A DNA stretch of 16,062 nt from JAYSSF01 sp043720715. GTDB lineage: Bacteria > Patescibacteriota > Gracilibacteria > Absconditabacterales > Absconditicoccaceae. Below the pieces are notes generated by a model. That model ran no database searches, had not been told where the DNA came from, and was given only the letters and a program-made list of their open reading frames with translations. The stretch lies in NCBI GenBank assembly GCA_043720715.1, contig JAYSSF010000055.1:1-16062 (forward strand). The letters are read 5' to 3'. This document shows, one piece after another, positions 7,986-15,952 of the stretch. The translations under genes and the position numbers were made by a program. Positions within the stretch are counted from its first letter, which is position 1. Each line of letters opens with the position of its first letter.

Positions 7986-9056
7986 TTATTCTACATCCAA
8001 ATCTACTTCATCTTCATCAGGATTTACCTTGATTGCATCAAGTTGCTCGAGTGGGATCACATTCTTACCCATACGGATATCTTTGATCTTCATCTTGATC
8101 TCAGCTTCCAGAATCTCTTGGATATTTGGATTATCAGTGAGAAATTGTCATGCTTTCTCTTTGCCTTGGAACTTCTGATCAGCAATTGAATAAAACGCTC
8201 ATGACCTCGAGATCAATCATAGCACAAGTGAAGCCTCCAATATGTCAGCTGGTGTATCTACTCATGATGCAAATCTGATAGGCACTTCTGCCACCTTAAA
8301 CGGAGGGAAGATCTTATTCTTGACGATCTTGATCTTGGCATTGTATCCTACCTGTTCTTTGTTGTCTTCGATCTTGTCACCTCTGCGGATCTCTAATCTT
8401 TGTGAAGCGTAGAATTTGAGAGCGTTACCACCAGTCGTCGTCTCAGGGTTACCATACACGACACCGATCTTGAGTCTGATTTGGTTGATAAAGATAATCG
8501 TTGTATTAGTTTTTGCTAGTACTCCAGTCAACTTTCTCAATCCTTGGGACATCATACGAGCTTGTAGTCACATATGACTATCTCCCATATCACCTTCAAT
8601 CTCAGCTCTTGGAGTCAATGCCGCCACACTATCTACGATGATCAGATCAAACGCACCAGTCTTAGCAAGTTCCTCAGAGATCTGGAGAGCTTGTTCACCA
8701 TAGTCGGGCTGTGAGAGATACAGGTTTGCAACATCGACACCGATCATCGCTGCATAGTTAGGATCAAACGCATGCTCAGCATCAATAAACGCTACTACAC
8801 CACCCAACTTCTGCACTTCTGCAGCAGCAAGTAATGTGACTGTTGTCTTACCACTTGACTCGAGACCATAGATCTCGATGATTCTACCCTTTGGATATCA
8901 TCCACCCAACACGATATCGAGCAAATAACTACCTGAGTGTACTGTCTCTACTTGCGCCGCATTGGCATTGTCGCCCATCTTGATGAGAGCTCCTTTACCA
9001 AATTGTTTCTCAATTGACTTCATTGCATCAGCGATAACTTCTTGTTTTTTTGACAT
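7986..9056 (-). CDS. recA: Recombinase RecA
   Basis: RecA forms filaments on single-stranded DNA, drives strand exchange in homologous recombination, and triggers LexA-type cleavage where present. The protein has 356 residues and ends in an acidic tail (DEDEVDLDVE). Walker A is GLESSGKTT (64-72), with Leu where Pro is usual; Walker B is LIIVDSVAAL; loop regions are MGDSHMGLQARMMSQGLRKL and GNPETTTGGNALKFYASQR. At least six TGA codons encode Gly, including Gly53 in LGGGYPKG and Gly164 in SHMGL. The start MSKKQEV at 9056 matches the family; a longer in-frame start at 9104 lies in a repeat and is rejected. It is transcribed divergently from the PHP-domain gene. No LexA-like operator was recognised. 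Confidence 0.97.
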
Positions 9057-9097
9057 TGCATATAATAATAAGGAAATGAAACTAAGCTCTCTGCCTA

Positions 9098-9130
9098 CCG
9101 TCATCGCGAGTGATAACGCGGCGATCCAGT
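9098..9130. repeat. Short copy of the CGTCAT..GCGAG..GCGGC.ATCCAG repeat
   Basis: CCGTCATCGCGAG followed by ACGCGGCGATCCAGT matches both ends of the left arm of the hairpin at 1248-1298, shortened in the middle. It lies in the 5' leader region of recA. Confidence 0.55.
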
Positions 9131-9160
9131 TACTAAGTATAAGATCTATAAGGTATTTTT

Positions 9161-9201
9161 ACTTTATAAACTTTAGAAACTTTATCAACCTTATAAACTT
9201 T
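9161..9201. repeat. 9-base tandem repeat upstream of recA
   Basis: Four and a half imperfect copies of a 9-mer: ACTTTATAA, ACTTTAGAA, ACTTTATCA, ACCTTATAA, ACTTT. The segment GAAACTTTATCAACCTT (9176-9192) is identical to 3874-3890 upstream of dus. The rest of the gap 9057-9300 is AT-rich and must hold the divergent promoters of recA and the PHP gene, but I could not pin them down. Confidence 0.7.
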
Positions 9202-9300
9202 GTAGAATAATTTGCAAGCCCTCACAAAATACAATACTCTTGTGATTACGTCAATAATGAGTATAAGATTGGCTGACTTTAATTCTTGTTGTATATTGCC

Positions 9301-9996
9301 ATGAACATTGCTCATAAGATCATAAATCTCGATAATAGAGACTATCATATGCATACTTCTACATTTTCTGATGGATTAAATTCAATTGAAGAAATAGTCA
9401 TACATGCAGGCAAAATTTGATTAACTGAAATTGCTATTACGGATCACTCTCAAATCTGTCTTAATAATTTTGCAAAAAATGAGTGATTTAGTAGATCGTG
9501 AGCAAGACGAACTCTAAGAAGTCGACGTAATATTCATAATGATGTAAGTGTGATATTTGGTGTAGAATGAGATCTTATTAATGAGCAATGAGATGTATGT
9601 TTTGATATTCAATGAATGGAACCAGATTTTTGTATTCTTTCTGCTCATAATCGTATTTATGAATGAAATCCCGAATCAGTAACTAATTGAACCATCGAAG
9701 CAATCAAACGTTATCACGAGAGAATCAGATTTATTGCTCATCCATGTAATAATAATGATTTTTGAAAATATTATGATATTGAAAAGTTAGTTGCAGTTGC
9801 TAATGAGTTCAATATTCCATTAGAGTTTAACGCAAAAAACCTACTATGGGGAAAAACAAACATTGATAAGCTCCACATCCTACTCAAATCCGCTAACCAA
9901 ATATACCTCAATAGCGATGCTCATACATTATATGAGTTGCAAGAATCAAGAAAATTTGCAATAAGCTTTCTCAAAGAAAATTGATATCTTGATTAA
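9301..9996 (+). CDS. PHP-domain metal-dependent phosphoesterase
   Basis: PHP domains hydrolyse phosphoesters (histidinol phosphate, nucleotides or phosphorylated nucleic acid ends) with two or three metal ions. The 231-residue protein starts with the metal motif DYHMHTSTFSDG (His16, His18), then AITDHSQ, a Glu in FGVEGDL, SAHNR, FIAHPCNNNDF and, near the end, LNSDAHT. These are the usual His/Asp/Glu metal ligands in their usual order and cover a complete stand-alone PHP domain. Ten TGA codons are read as Gly. The start at 9301 is the first ATG and leaves a short lead before the metal motif. The nucleotidyltransferase gene follows after 35 bases, so the two may be co-transcribed. The substrate cannot be told from sequence. 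Confidence 0.87.
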
Positions 9997-10031
9997 AAAA
10001 ATATAATTTATCGTCCTATAACCTATAACTT

Positions 10032-10934
10032 ATGGCCTCTAACATGAAACCAACTCTCCTCATACTCGCCGGCTGAATGTGATCTCGCTACGGCGGACTC
10101 AAGCAGATTGACGGCTTCTGACCTCACTGACAGGCAATCTTGGAATATAGTATCTACGATGCGATCAGAGCCTGATTTGGCAAAGTTGTGATTGTCCTCA
10201 GAAAGGATTTTCAAGAGCAATTTGATGCCAAATTTGCGGACACCTTCCAAGGCAAGATTGAAGTACAATATGTCTACCAGATCTTTGACCTCACGAGATA
10301 TGGTTTTGGTGATGGGTCACATCGTGAGAAACCTTGGGGTACTGCTCATGCGATCTTGACCGCTCAGGATGCCATTGACTGACCATTTGCCGTGATCAAC
10401 GCAGATGACTACTATGGTGTAGACTGATATCAACAGATGTCAGATTTTCTCAGTACTGAAGCTAGCCCATCACTGTCATGTATGATCGGATACAAACTCA
10501 TGAATACCCTCTCAGCATTTGGCGGAGTCAATAGATGAGTCACAACTATTGATACACATGGCAACCTCAAGTCTGTCACCGAAAATCACAAAATCGCTCG
10601 CCAAGAAGATGGTTCAATTATATCTCAAGAGTGAAATATCCTCGCAGATGAAACAACAGTAAGTATGTGATTTTGGTGATTTGATGGGAGTTTTATGCAG
10701 ACCATCGAGGCGTATTTCAACAACTGGTTAAGTCATAGCTACGACTCTCCTACTGCCGAAGCATATATTCCGTCAGTCGTCGACGATACGATCCACAAAT
10801 ATAATCACGCAGTTCGCGTCCTCGTCAGCCATGATGAGTGGTACTGAGTCACCAACCCAGATGACAAACCGGAAGTAGTATGAGCATTGGTTAAGCTGAC
10901 TCATGCGGGAGTTTATCCTGAGAATTTATGGTAA
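10032..10934 (+). CDS. Nucleotidyltransferase, sugar-1-phosphate NTP-transferase type
   Basis: This is a 300-residue enzyme of the Rossmann-like NTP-transferase family, which makes NDP-sugars or related activated intermediates. The signature LAGGMGSRYGGLKQID is near the N-terminus (about residues 12-27), with two Gly from TGA. Next come YSIYDAIRAGFGKVVIVLR, EKPWGTAHAI (about residues 98-107) and the metal-binding VINADDYYG (Asp125-Asp126). The C-terminal half (MIGYKLMNTLSAFGGVNRG, MGFWGFDGSF, VRVLVSHDEWYGVTNPDDK) completes the domain. Thirteen TGA codons are read as Gly. The start could also be the second Met at 10044. It follows the PHP-domain gene by 35 bases. The exact sugar or substrate is not evident. 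Confidence 0.88.
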
Positions 10935-10962
10935 AGCTTTTATTCATTAAAAAATTATACCA

Positions 10963-11388
10963 ATGGGCATTATCACAAAGTGAATCATACATCCAAATGA
11001 AGAAGGTATACAAATATTATTAATATCTTCGCCTAAAGAATGACAGCAGCAAGAACTAATGGAAATTTTTGACATAAAAAAATTACTACAACTATGCAAA
11101 AATGAATGAGAAAAAGAGCGAATCGAAGATTTTCCTATTTCAATCAGTGAAATTGGAGCAAATAGAATCATTTGTTTATGAACAGAGCAAACCGAGTGAT
11201 GAGAACTAATGAGTCGGATATGAGATCGATTATATATTATCATCCATAGAACTAATCTTGAGCTACAACTAAAACAATTTCTTATCAACTCCATATGTAT
11301 TATTACTGAGTATAATGATGTATGATCAAACAGTAATGCCAAAAAACTAAAAACTATGATTACTGATTTTACAAAAAGCACTTCTTAA
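10963..11388 (+). CDS. Protein of unknown function (141 aa)
   Basis: The frame starts at ATG 10963 and ends at TAA 11386-11388, with eight TGA codons read as Gly, including a TGA-TGA pair. It is a soluble protein with alternating Ile-rich strands and charged helices (GIQILLISSPKEGQQQELMEIFDIKKLL; later RLYIIIHRTNLELQLKQFL), plausibly a small alpha/beta fold. No motif is recognised. The stop codon overlaps the left stem of a strong terminator, so the gene runs right to the end of its transcript. A 144-residue open frame on the opposite strand (10947-11381) is a shadow. It follows the nucleotidyltransferase by 28 bases. Confidence 0.65.
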
Positions 11389-11410
11389 AAAAGAAGTGCT
11401 TTAATTTTTT
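11375..11410. terminator. Strong bidirectional terminator
   Basis: A perfect 12-bp stem AAAGCACTTCTT/AAGAAGTGCTTT (11375-11386 with 11391-11402) with an AAAA loop is followed on the plus strand by AA and six T. On the minus strand an A/T run follows. It serves the unknown gene on its left and the small gene on its right. Confidence 0.9.
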
Positions 11411-11427
11411 ACTTACATCAACAAGCG

Positions 11428-11664
11428 TTACCAGGTTTTCTTTTTCTTACCTCCTTCTGGGTGGTGATAATTTACATCTCCACTGCCATGAACTGTGGTA
11501 TGACCAGACAAACCATTCGAGCTTGTACGAACAACATTTTGTGTTCCTCCACCGTCACGTTTTGACTCTGGTTCACTTTTGTAAGTAACCTTAGTGTTTC
11601 CATCTTTTGAGCTTGAGCTCTCTTGACGAGTATCAGGTTTTGGTTTACTACTAAATAATCCCAT
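11428..11664 (-). CDS. Small hydrophilic Ser/Lys/Gly-rich protein of unknown function
   Basis: The 78-residue frame runs from ATG (11664) to TAA (11428-11430). It is highly polar and low in complexity, probably disordered: MGLFSSKPKPDTRQESSSSK at the start, a Gly-rich middle, a His-containing VNYHHPEGG and a Lys-rich end (KKKKTW). It has about a dozen glycines, all GGN, and no TGA, unlike most genes in the window. The promoter and leader are a near copy of those of the gene at 5058-5273, and both proteins begin with MG and are small and polar, but I see no clear alignment beyond that. Function unknown; the shared leader suggests joint regulation. Confidence 0.68.
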   Translation of the reverse strand: MGLFSSKPKPDTRQESSSSKDGNTKVTYKSEPESKRDGGGTQNVVRTSSNGLSGHTTVHGSGDVNYHHPEGGKKKKTW

Positions 11665-11740
11665 TTTTTTTTATAAATTTTTGTTTTTTGCAGTATTGCA
11701 ATTACTCTTATAACTATGTCTATATATATATATCAAGGGA
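11665..11740 (-). promoter_or_regulatory. Promoter and 5' leader, copy 2 of a duplicated module
   Basis: On the minus strand, TTGATA (11736-11731) and TATAAG (11712-11707) with an 18-base spacer, then a leader with the same TTGCA/TGCAA hairpin and A-rich run as copy 1 at 5274-5347. Only a few positions differ. Similarity stops shortly after the -35 box on one side and at the ATG on the other. Confidence 0.75.
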
Positions 11741-11833
11741 TTATTAGGATTTTTCAAAGATCAAAATCTTACCATCATCTTGCAATAAATGTGGCTTTAA
11801 ATAAAGTGAGTTTATAGTTATTTTAAAAATTTC

Positions 11834-13708
11834 ATGTCAAAACTCTTTTCCTTCCTCAACACTCTCCTCACCAAACTCTCCTTGGTACTAATTTTCATCT
11901 ATCAGAAAACCATCTCACCAGACGAGTGAGTTTTATCCCCAATACTGAGATGAACAGTCTGTGCTCATGAGCCTCACTGTAGCGAATATGCGAGATTATC
12001 ACTTGTAAGATATGGATTTTTGGATAGTATCGAGCAGATTATCAATCGTGTTATTTCTTGTCGCCCTAGTATGACCAAAACCTATGATCCAGTCTCCTAC
12101 CGCGTTGTCTTCGCAAGCAGCGCTCCTATCTGAGTATCGTTTTTGCAAGCAATTGCTGCTGATCCGAGATTCGATATCGTAGGTGTAGTCACACAGCCTG
12201 ATCAGCCAGTCGGTCGTGGCCTCAAGATGACACCTAATATTATCAAGACAGAAGCAGAGAAACTACTCACAAATAGTAAAAAATATAACTTTATACTTCT
12301 ACATGGTCATACAGGTCGTCCAAATAGTGGCCTTTTGCCTCGACTTCAATTGCAGCTTGAGAAGCAATGACATCAGGTCATTTGTCCCATATTACCAGAT
12401 CCAGATGATTATAGTATTGATGAAAAAGTGGATTTTTTGAAAAAGAGTTGTAAGTTTACTGAGAATACAATTATCGTATGACATAGCTTTGGCTCGCTGG
12501 TTGGAATGAAGTTAATTGAACAACTAGATCAACCAATTGCCGGCATGGTATCGGTAGCTGGAATGTATGATCGACGAGTTACTGATGAGAGAAGAGCAAG
12601 AAATAATCATGATGCATTTATTGATTATGATAATTATAGGAATTGATATGGAGATATTTCAGTCAATTATCAATTACTACAACAACATTGTAAATCATTT
12701 ATCATAGTATGAGATCAACAAGATCCTGCCGTACCACCAGCACATCAAATAACTCTGTCGCAACAACTCAATTCATCAATTATTCAATGAATTCCACAGT
12801 GACATCATTTGACTTGAGATCAAGAGCCTCTTATCTTACAATGAGTAGAGTCGTTATTGAAACAAATTAATACTCCTGACTTTATCACTACCCCCAACAC
12901 TCTCCGTCTCGAATCCAAAAAATATCCATGAGAATGAGTACAGTTTCAATCATGGTTAGAATCTCAGAAACCTGACTTCTTGGTGATTATCGCCTACGGA
13001 AATATTATCCCCCAGCATATCTTGGACGTCCCCACCATCGCTCCGATCAACGTCCACGGGTCGCTCCTACCCTCATATCGCGGAGCATCACCCATCCAGT
13101 CAGTCCTCCTCAATGATGAAGCCGAAACTGGTATCACCATTATGCGTATGGATGCAGGATTGGATACTGGACCCATGCTACGCAAGCAGTGATTTCCTCT
13201 TACGATTCACACGACAGCACTGGATATCATCCATCAGTTCAGCGAGTTTGGTCCTCAGCTCCTGATCGATACCATGGTAGATTATGCAACTGGAAAGGTC
13301 GCGGAAGTAGTACAACCAGAAGATGGAGTTAGCCACTGCTCCAAGCTCGAAAAAACCCATGGACTCGTCAATCCATGGACTCAGTCCCTACATGAAATCA
13401 ATAATATCTATCGTGGATGCTATCTCTGGCCTAAGACATACTTCATCCTCGACGACTCTCGAGGTAAACACGCGGGTAAACAAATCATCATCGATACACT
13501 CCAGCTTGACGAAACACTCTGGGAAGCAAATAAAGATAGACCACTATTTACATCTTCGTTGCTCCTTGATAAGGGAGCTGTCCGTAGGACTGAGGGTTTA
13601 GGGGGCGGGGATTTGGGCGGAGAAATTAATGCAGCCATCACTACCCTCCTCATCAAACCAGAATGATCCAAAGCAATGAAATGGGAGGATTGGCTGAGAG
13701 GTATTTAG
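11834..13708 (+). CDS. fmt: YidD - methionyl-tRNA formyltransferase fusion with an inserted serine hydrolase
   Basis: One uninterrupted frame of 624 residues (15 TGA as Gly) ends in TAG. Residues 1-88 are YidD, a helper of YidC-dependent membrane protein insertion (IYQKTISP, HCSEYARLSL.RYG, C-terminal YDPV). Residues 91-145 are the start of Fmt, which formylates Met-tRNA for initiation (VGVVTQPDQPVGRGLKM). Residues about 147-346 are an RBBP9/YdeN-like alpha/beta hydrolase: LLHGHTG, nucleophile Ser218 in VGHSFGS, acid probably Asp297 in GDQQDPAVPP, His324 in PQGHH. Fmt then resumes at DFLVIIAYGNIIP, with INVHGSLLP (Asn406, His408) and MDAGLDTG (Asp444), each exactly 300 above the E. coli catalytic residues 106, 108 and 144. 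An internal ATG at 12071 could give a separate Fmt start. Both Fmt and hydrolase should be active; the hydrolase substrate is unknown. Confidence 0.9.
13562..13625. repeat. In-frame CTCCTTGATAAGGGAG-type repeat inside fmt
   Basis: It begins with the imperfect palindrome CTCCTTGATAAGGGAG and continues with a G-rich tract (TTTAGGGGGCGGGGATTTGG). It resembles the repeat at 15345-15435 (CCCCCTTGATAAAGGGGG). It encodes LLDKGAVRRTEGLGGGDLGG in the C-terminal domain of Fmt without breaking the frame. Confidence 0.6.
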
Positions 13709-13743
13709 AAAAAAAATTTATTTATTTTATTAATTACAATATT

Positions 13744-14241
13744 ATGACTAATTCACAAAAAACGCAAAAATCTCGATATAAAAAATGGCGATGAATTTTA
13801 CTGATCATTCTATTTATAATAGGATTAATTAATTCTGGAGGTAAGGATAAACAAAATAATCAAACAGAAACCGCTCAAGTAATAATAAACTACCCCTACG
13901 AATTTATAAAAACAAAAAGTGAAACAATATGAAATAACGATAATAAGATGGATTTATACAGCTATTCTTGAGTTCTTGATATAAGTAATTTGAAAAAATT
14001 CAGCAGCCAAAAGAAAGAAGAATTCAAATCATGAGTGTTTTATTTCTTAGTAATTTTTGATAATAAAGAAAGTGCGGTTTTCCCTAAAGATCCATTTACT
14101 GCTTCTTATTGAATAGAAGAAGTACCTCAAAAACACATTAGAGCAATATACACATATAACAAAAAAAATGGCTATAGTAAGCTAGAATACTATGATAAGA
14201 ATAAACGAGAAAGTCCTGTTAAAACGGAGGATGTAAATTAA
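13744..14241 (+). CDS. Membrane-anchored protein of unknown function (165 aa)
   Basis: The frame runs from ATG at 13744 to TAA at 14239-14241, with five TGA codons as Gly. A basic N-terminus (KKWR) is followed by one hydrophobic segment (about residues 18-31, ILLIILFIIGLIN), so the protein is anchored with a polar domain outside, or is exported. The outer part is Lys/Asp/Asn/Tyr-rich with probable beta strands (VFYFLVIFDNKESAVFPKD). No family is recognised. It is AT-richer than its neighbours fmt and pyrBI, starts 35 bases after fmt, and ends 31 bases before pyrBI, all on one strand. Confidence 0.68.
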
Positions 14242-14272
14242 AATATATATTTATAATCTGTAACCTACTCTC

Positions 14273-15952
14273 ATGCTCACCCCTCGCACTCTCGACATTA
14301 TGGCTGCCTACTCGATTGAGGAGCAAAGACATCTCTATCACAAGACCAAGCTCCTCAAACAAGCATACGAAACCAATGATGGTCTCCCTTCTCAGGGATT
14401 CACTGCTGCTCAGACCTTAGACCTCTTCAAAATCCCCAATAAGCAGACTGGTATCTATGAGGTATTTCTCGAAGACAGCACGAGGACCAAGGAGTCATTT
14501 CGCAATGCGATCGAGTTTCATGGCGTAGAGGGCAAGATCTTTGATACGAGTTCAAGCTCGTTCAACAAGCATGAGAGTTATGCTGATACATTTAATATGC
14601 TGACTGGTTATGATAATCAGATCTTCGTCGTGAGGAGCAAACTCGAGGGTGTCTGTACTTGGCTTGATCGTAATGCTGCAAGCTACGCGGCTCGTCATCA
14701 ACTCCCCTACACACCACTATTTATCAATGCCTGAGATGGTAAACACGAACATCCTACGCAGGAATTCTTGGATCAGTTTAGCTTTTTGGAGCAGAATAAC
14801 TGGGATACAAACTCGATCCATATCGCTCTGATCGGAGATCTCCTCTACGGTAGGACGATCCACTCCAAGGTTGAGTGACTTCGTATCTATAACTATGTCC
14901 GTGTCGATCTCATCGCTCCTGACTTACTTGCATTACCAGCATCATATCTCGAGCAGATGAAAGCATATGGATACGAGGTACGCATCTTCTCTAGTATTGA
15001 TGAATATGTAGAACAATCAGAGCAAGCTCCCATCTGGTATTTTACCAGAGTACAGATTGAACGTATGGGAGACGATGTCCTCAAGTATGAAACACAACTT
15101 AGACACGCTATCACACGACGCACTGATCATATGGACAAGATCGACCAGAGTAGAGTCAGATTTTATCATCCTCTCCCAAGACATAAAGTCACACCAGAGC
15201 TCCCCACGTGGGTAGATGATACGCCACTCAATGCACGAGAGAGACAATCTCGCAATGGGATGTTTGTTAGAATTGTATTACTCGCCGCGACTGCATGAGT
15301 ACCATTTGTCTGTGATGATTTTACACCATCATGAGTCTCGTCTATCCCCCTTGATAAAGGGGGAATAAAAGGGGGATTTGGTGAGGTGGCGAAGCCGGAG
15401 GGGTTTGGGGGAATAAAAGGGGGATTTGGTGAGGGATCCGACCGAATCCAAGAAATCCAACCTGATCACTGCAAAGTCAAACACTATAGTGAATGAGTAC
15501 ATCCAATTACCGACTGACTCGTGATTGATCATATTGGCCGTGGGCGGTCAATCCAGCAGATTAAAGAACATATGACCAAAATCGTATCAATCCTATGACT
15601 ATATACTCCATGAGGAGAATGGATCTCTACCAGCTCTGATGGTAGCTACAAATGACTCATCTTCCGCCCAAATGCTGATATCACTGATAAGCAAATCCGT
15701 AAGCTTGCTGCACTCGCACCGTGATGTACCGTCAATCGTATCGCAAAGCAACAAATCAGTCAGAAACTCAGATTATCCATGCCACCAAAGTTATACAATC
15801 TTCCACAATTATCATGTAAAAATCATAACTGCATCTCACATCACAGTCACCACGAGAATATTATCGCTGAGTTTGTGCGTCAGGAGTGACAACAGTTCGA
15901 GTGTGTCTACTGTGGACAGTATCATCTCTATCATGAAGTTCGATCACAATAA
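14273..15952 (+). CDS. pyrBI: Aspartate carbamoyltransferase, catalytic and regulatory chains fused (PyrB-PyrI)
   Basis: The 559-residue frame joins the catalytic chain, which makes carbamoyl-aspartate in pyrimidine synthesis, to the nucleotide-binding regulatory chain. PyrB (about 1-350) has the carbamoyl-phosphate motif STRT (69-72), a Lys in the 80s-type loop (Lys99), HPTQ (160-163) and HPLPR (299-303). PyrI (about 395-559) has GLVIDHIGRGRS, VNRIAKQQIS and the four zinc cysteines Cys515, Cys520, Cys544 and Cys547, with the same spacing as in E. coli PyrI. Eleven TGA codons are read as Gly. Between the parts lies a Gly-rich linker (about 358-390) made by an in-frame repeat. Fused PyrBI is known in Thermotoga. 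Both domains look intact, so allosteric control by nucleotides is plausible. Confidence 0.95.
15345..15435. repeat. G-rich repeat forming the PyrB-PyrI linker
   Basis: It opens with the palindrome CCCCCTTGATAAAGGGGG (15346-15363). A 28-base segment starting GGGGGAATAAAAGGGGGATT occurs twice, at 15359-15386 and 15407-15434, with a 48-base (16-codon) period, so both copies are read in the same frame (GGIKGGFGE twice). Base composition is sharply unlike the flanking gene. It is related to 13562-13625. Confidence 0.8.

Noticed and set aside
9057..9104. A longer recA start (16 extra residues) at 9104
   Set aside because: The extra part comes from a dispersed repeat and is not like RecA; MSKKQEV at 9056 matches the family start.
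10947..11381. A 144-residue open frame on the minus strand
   Set aside because: It lies opposite the recoded plus-strand gene at 10963-11388, which has a fitting start, stop and terminator; the minus frame is Ser/Ile-rich as expected of a shadow, and ends inside the terminator.
12994..13185. Minus-strand frames opposite fmt and pyrBI
   Set aside because: They are shadows of strongly supported genes with conserved catalytic residues on the plus strand.
15359..15434. A CRISPR-like direct repeat
   Set aside because: There are only two copies, with a 20-base gap, within a coding frame and in a G-rich dispersed repeat; no array.
242..15952. The window as a decayed region full of pseudogenes
   Set aside because: All breaks are TGA codons in frame, at glycine positions, with intact catalytic motifs; there are no frameshifts.
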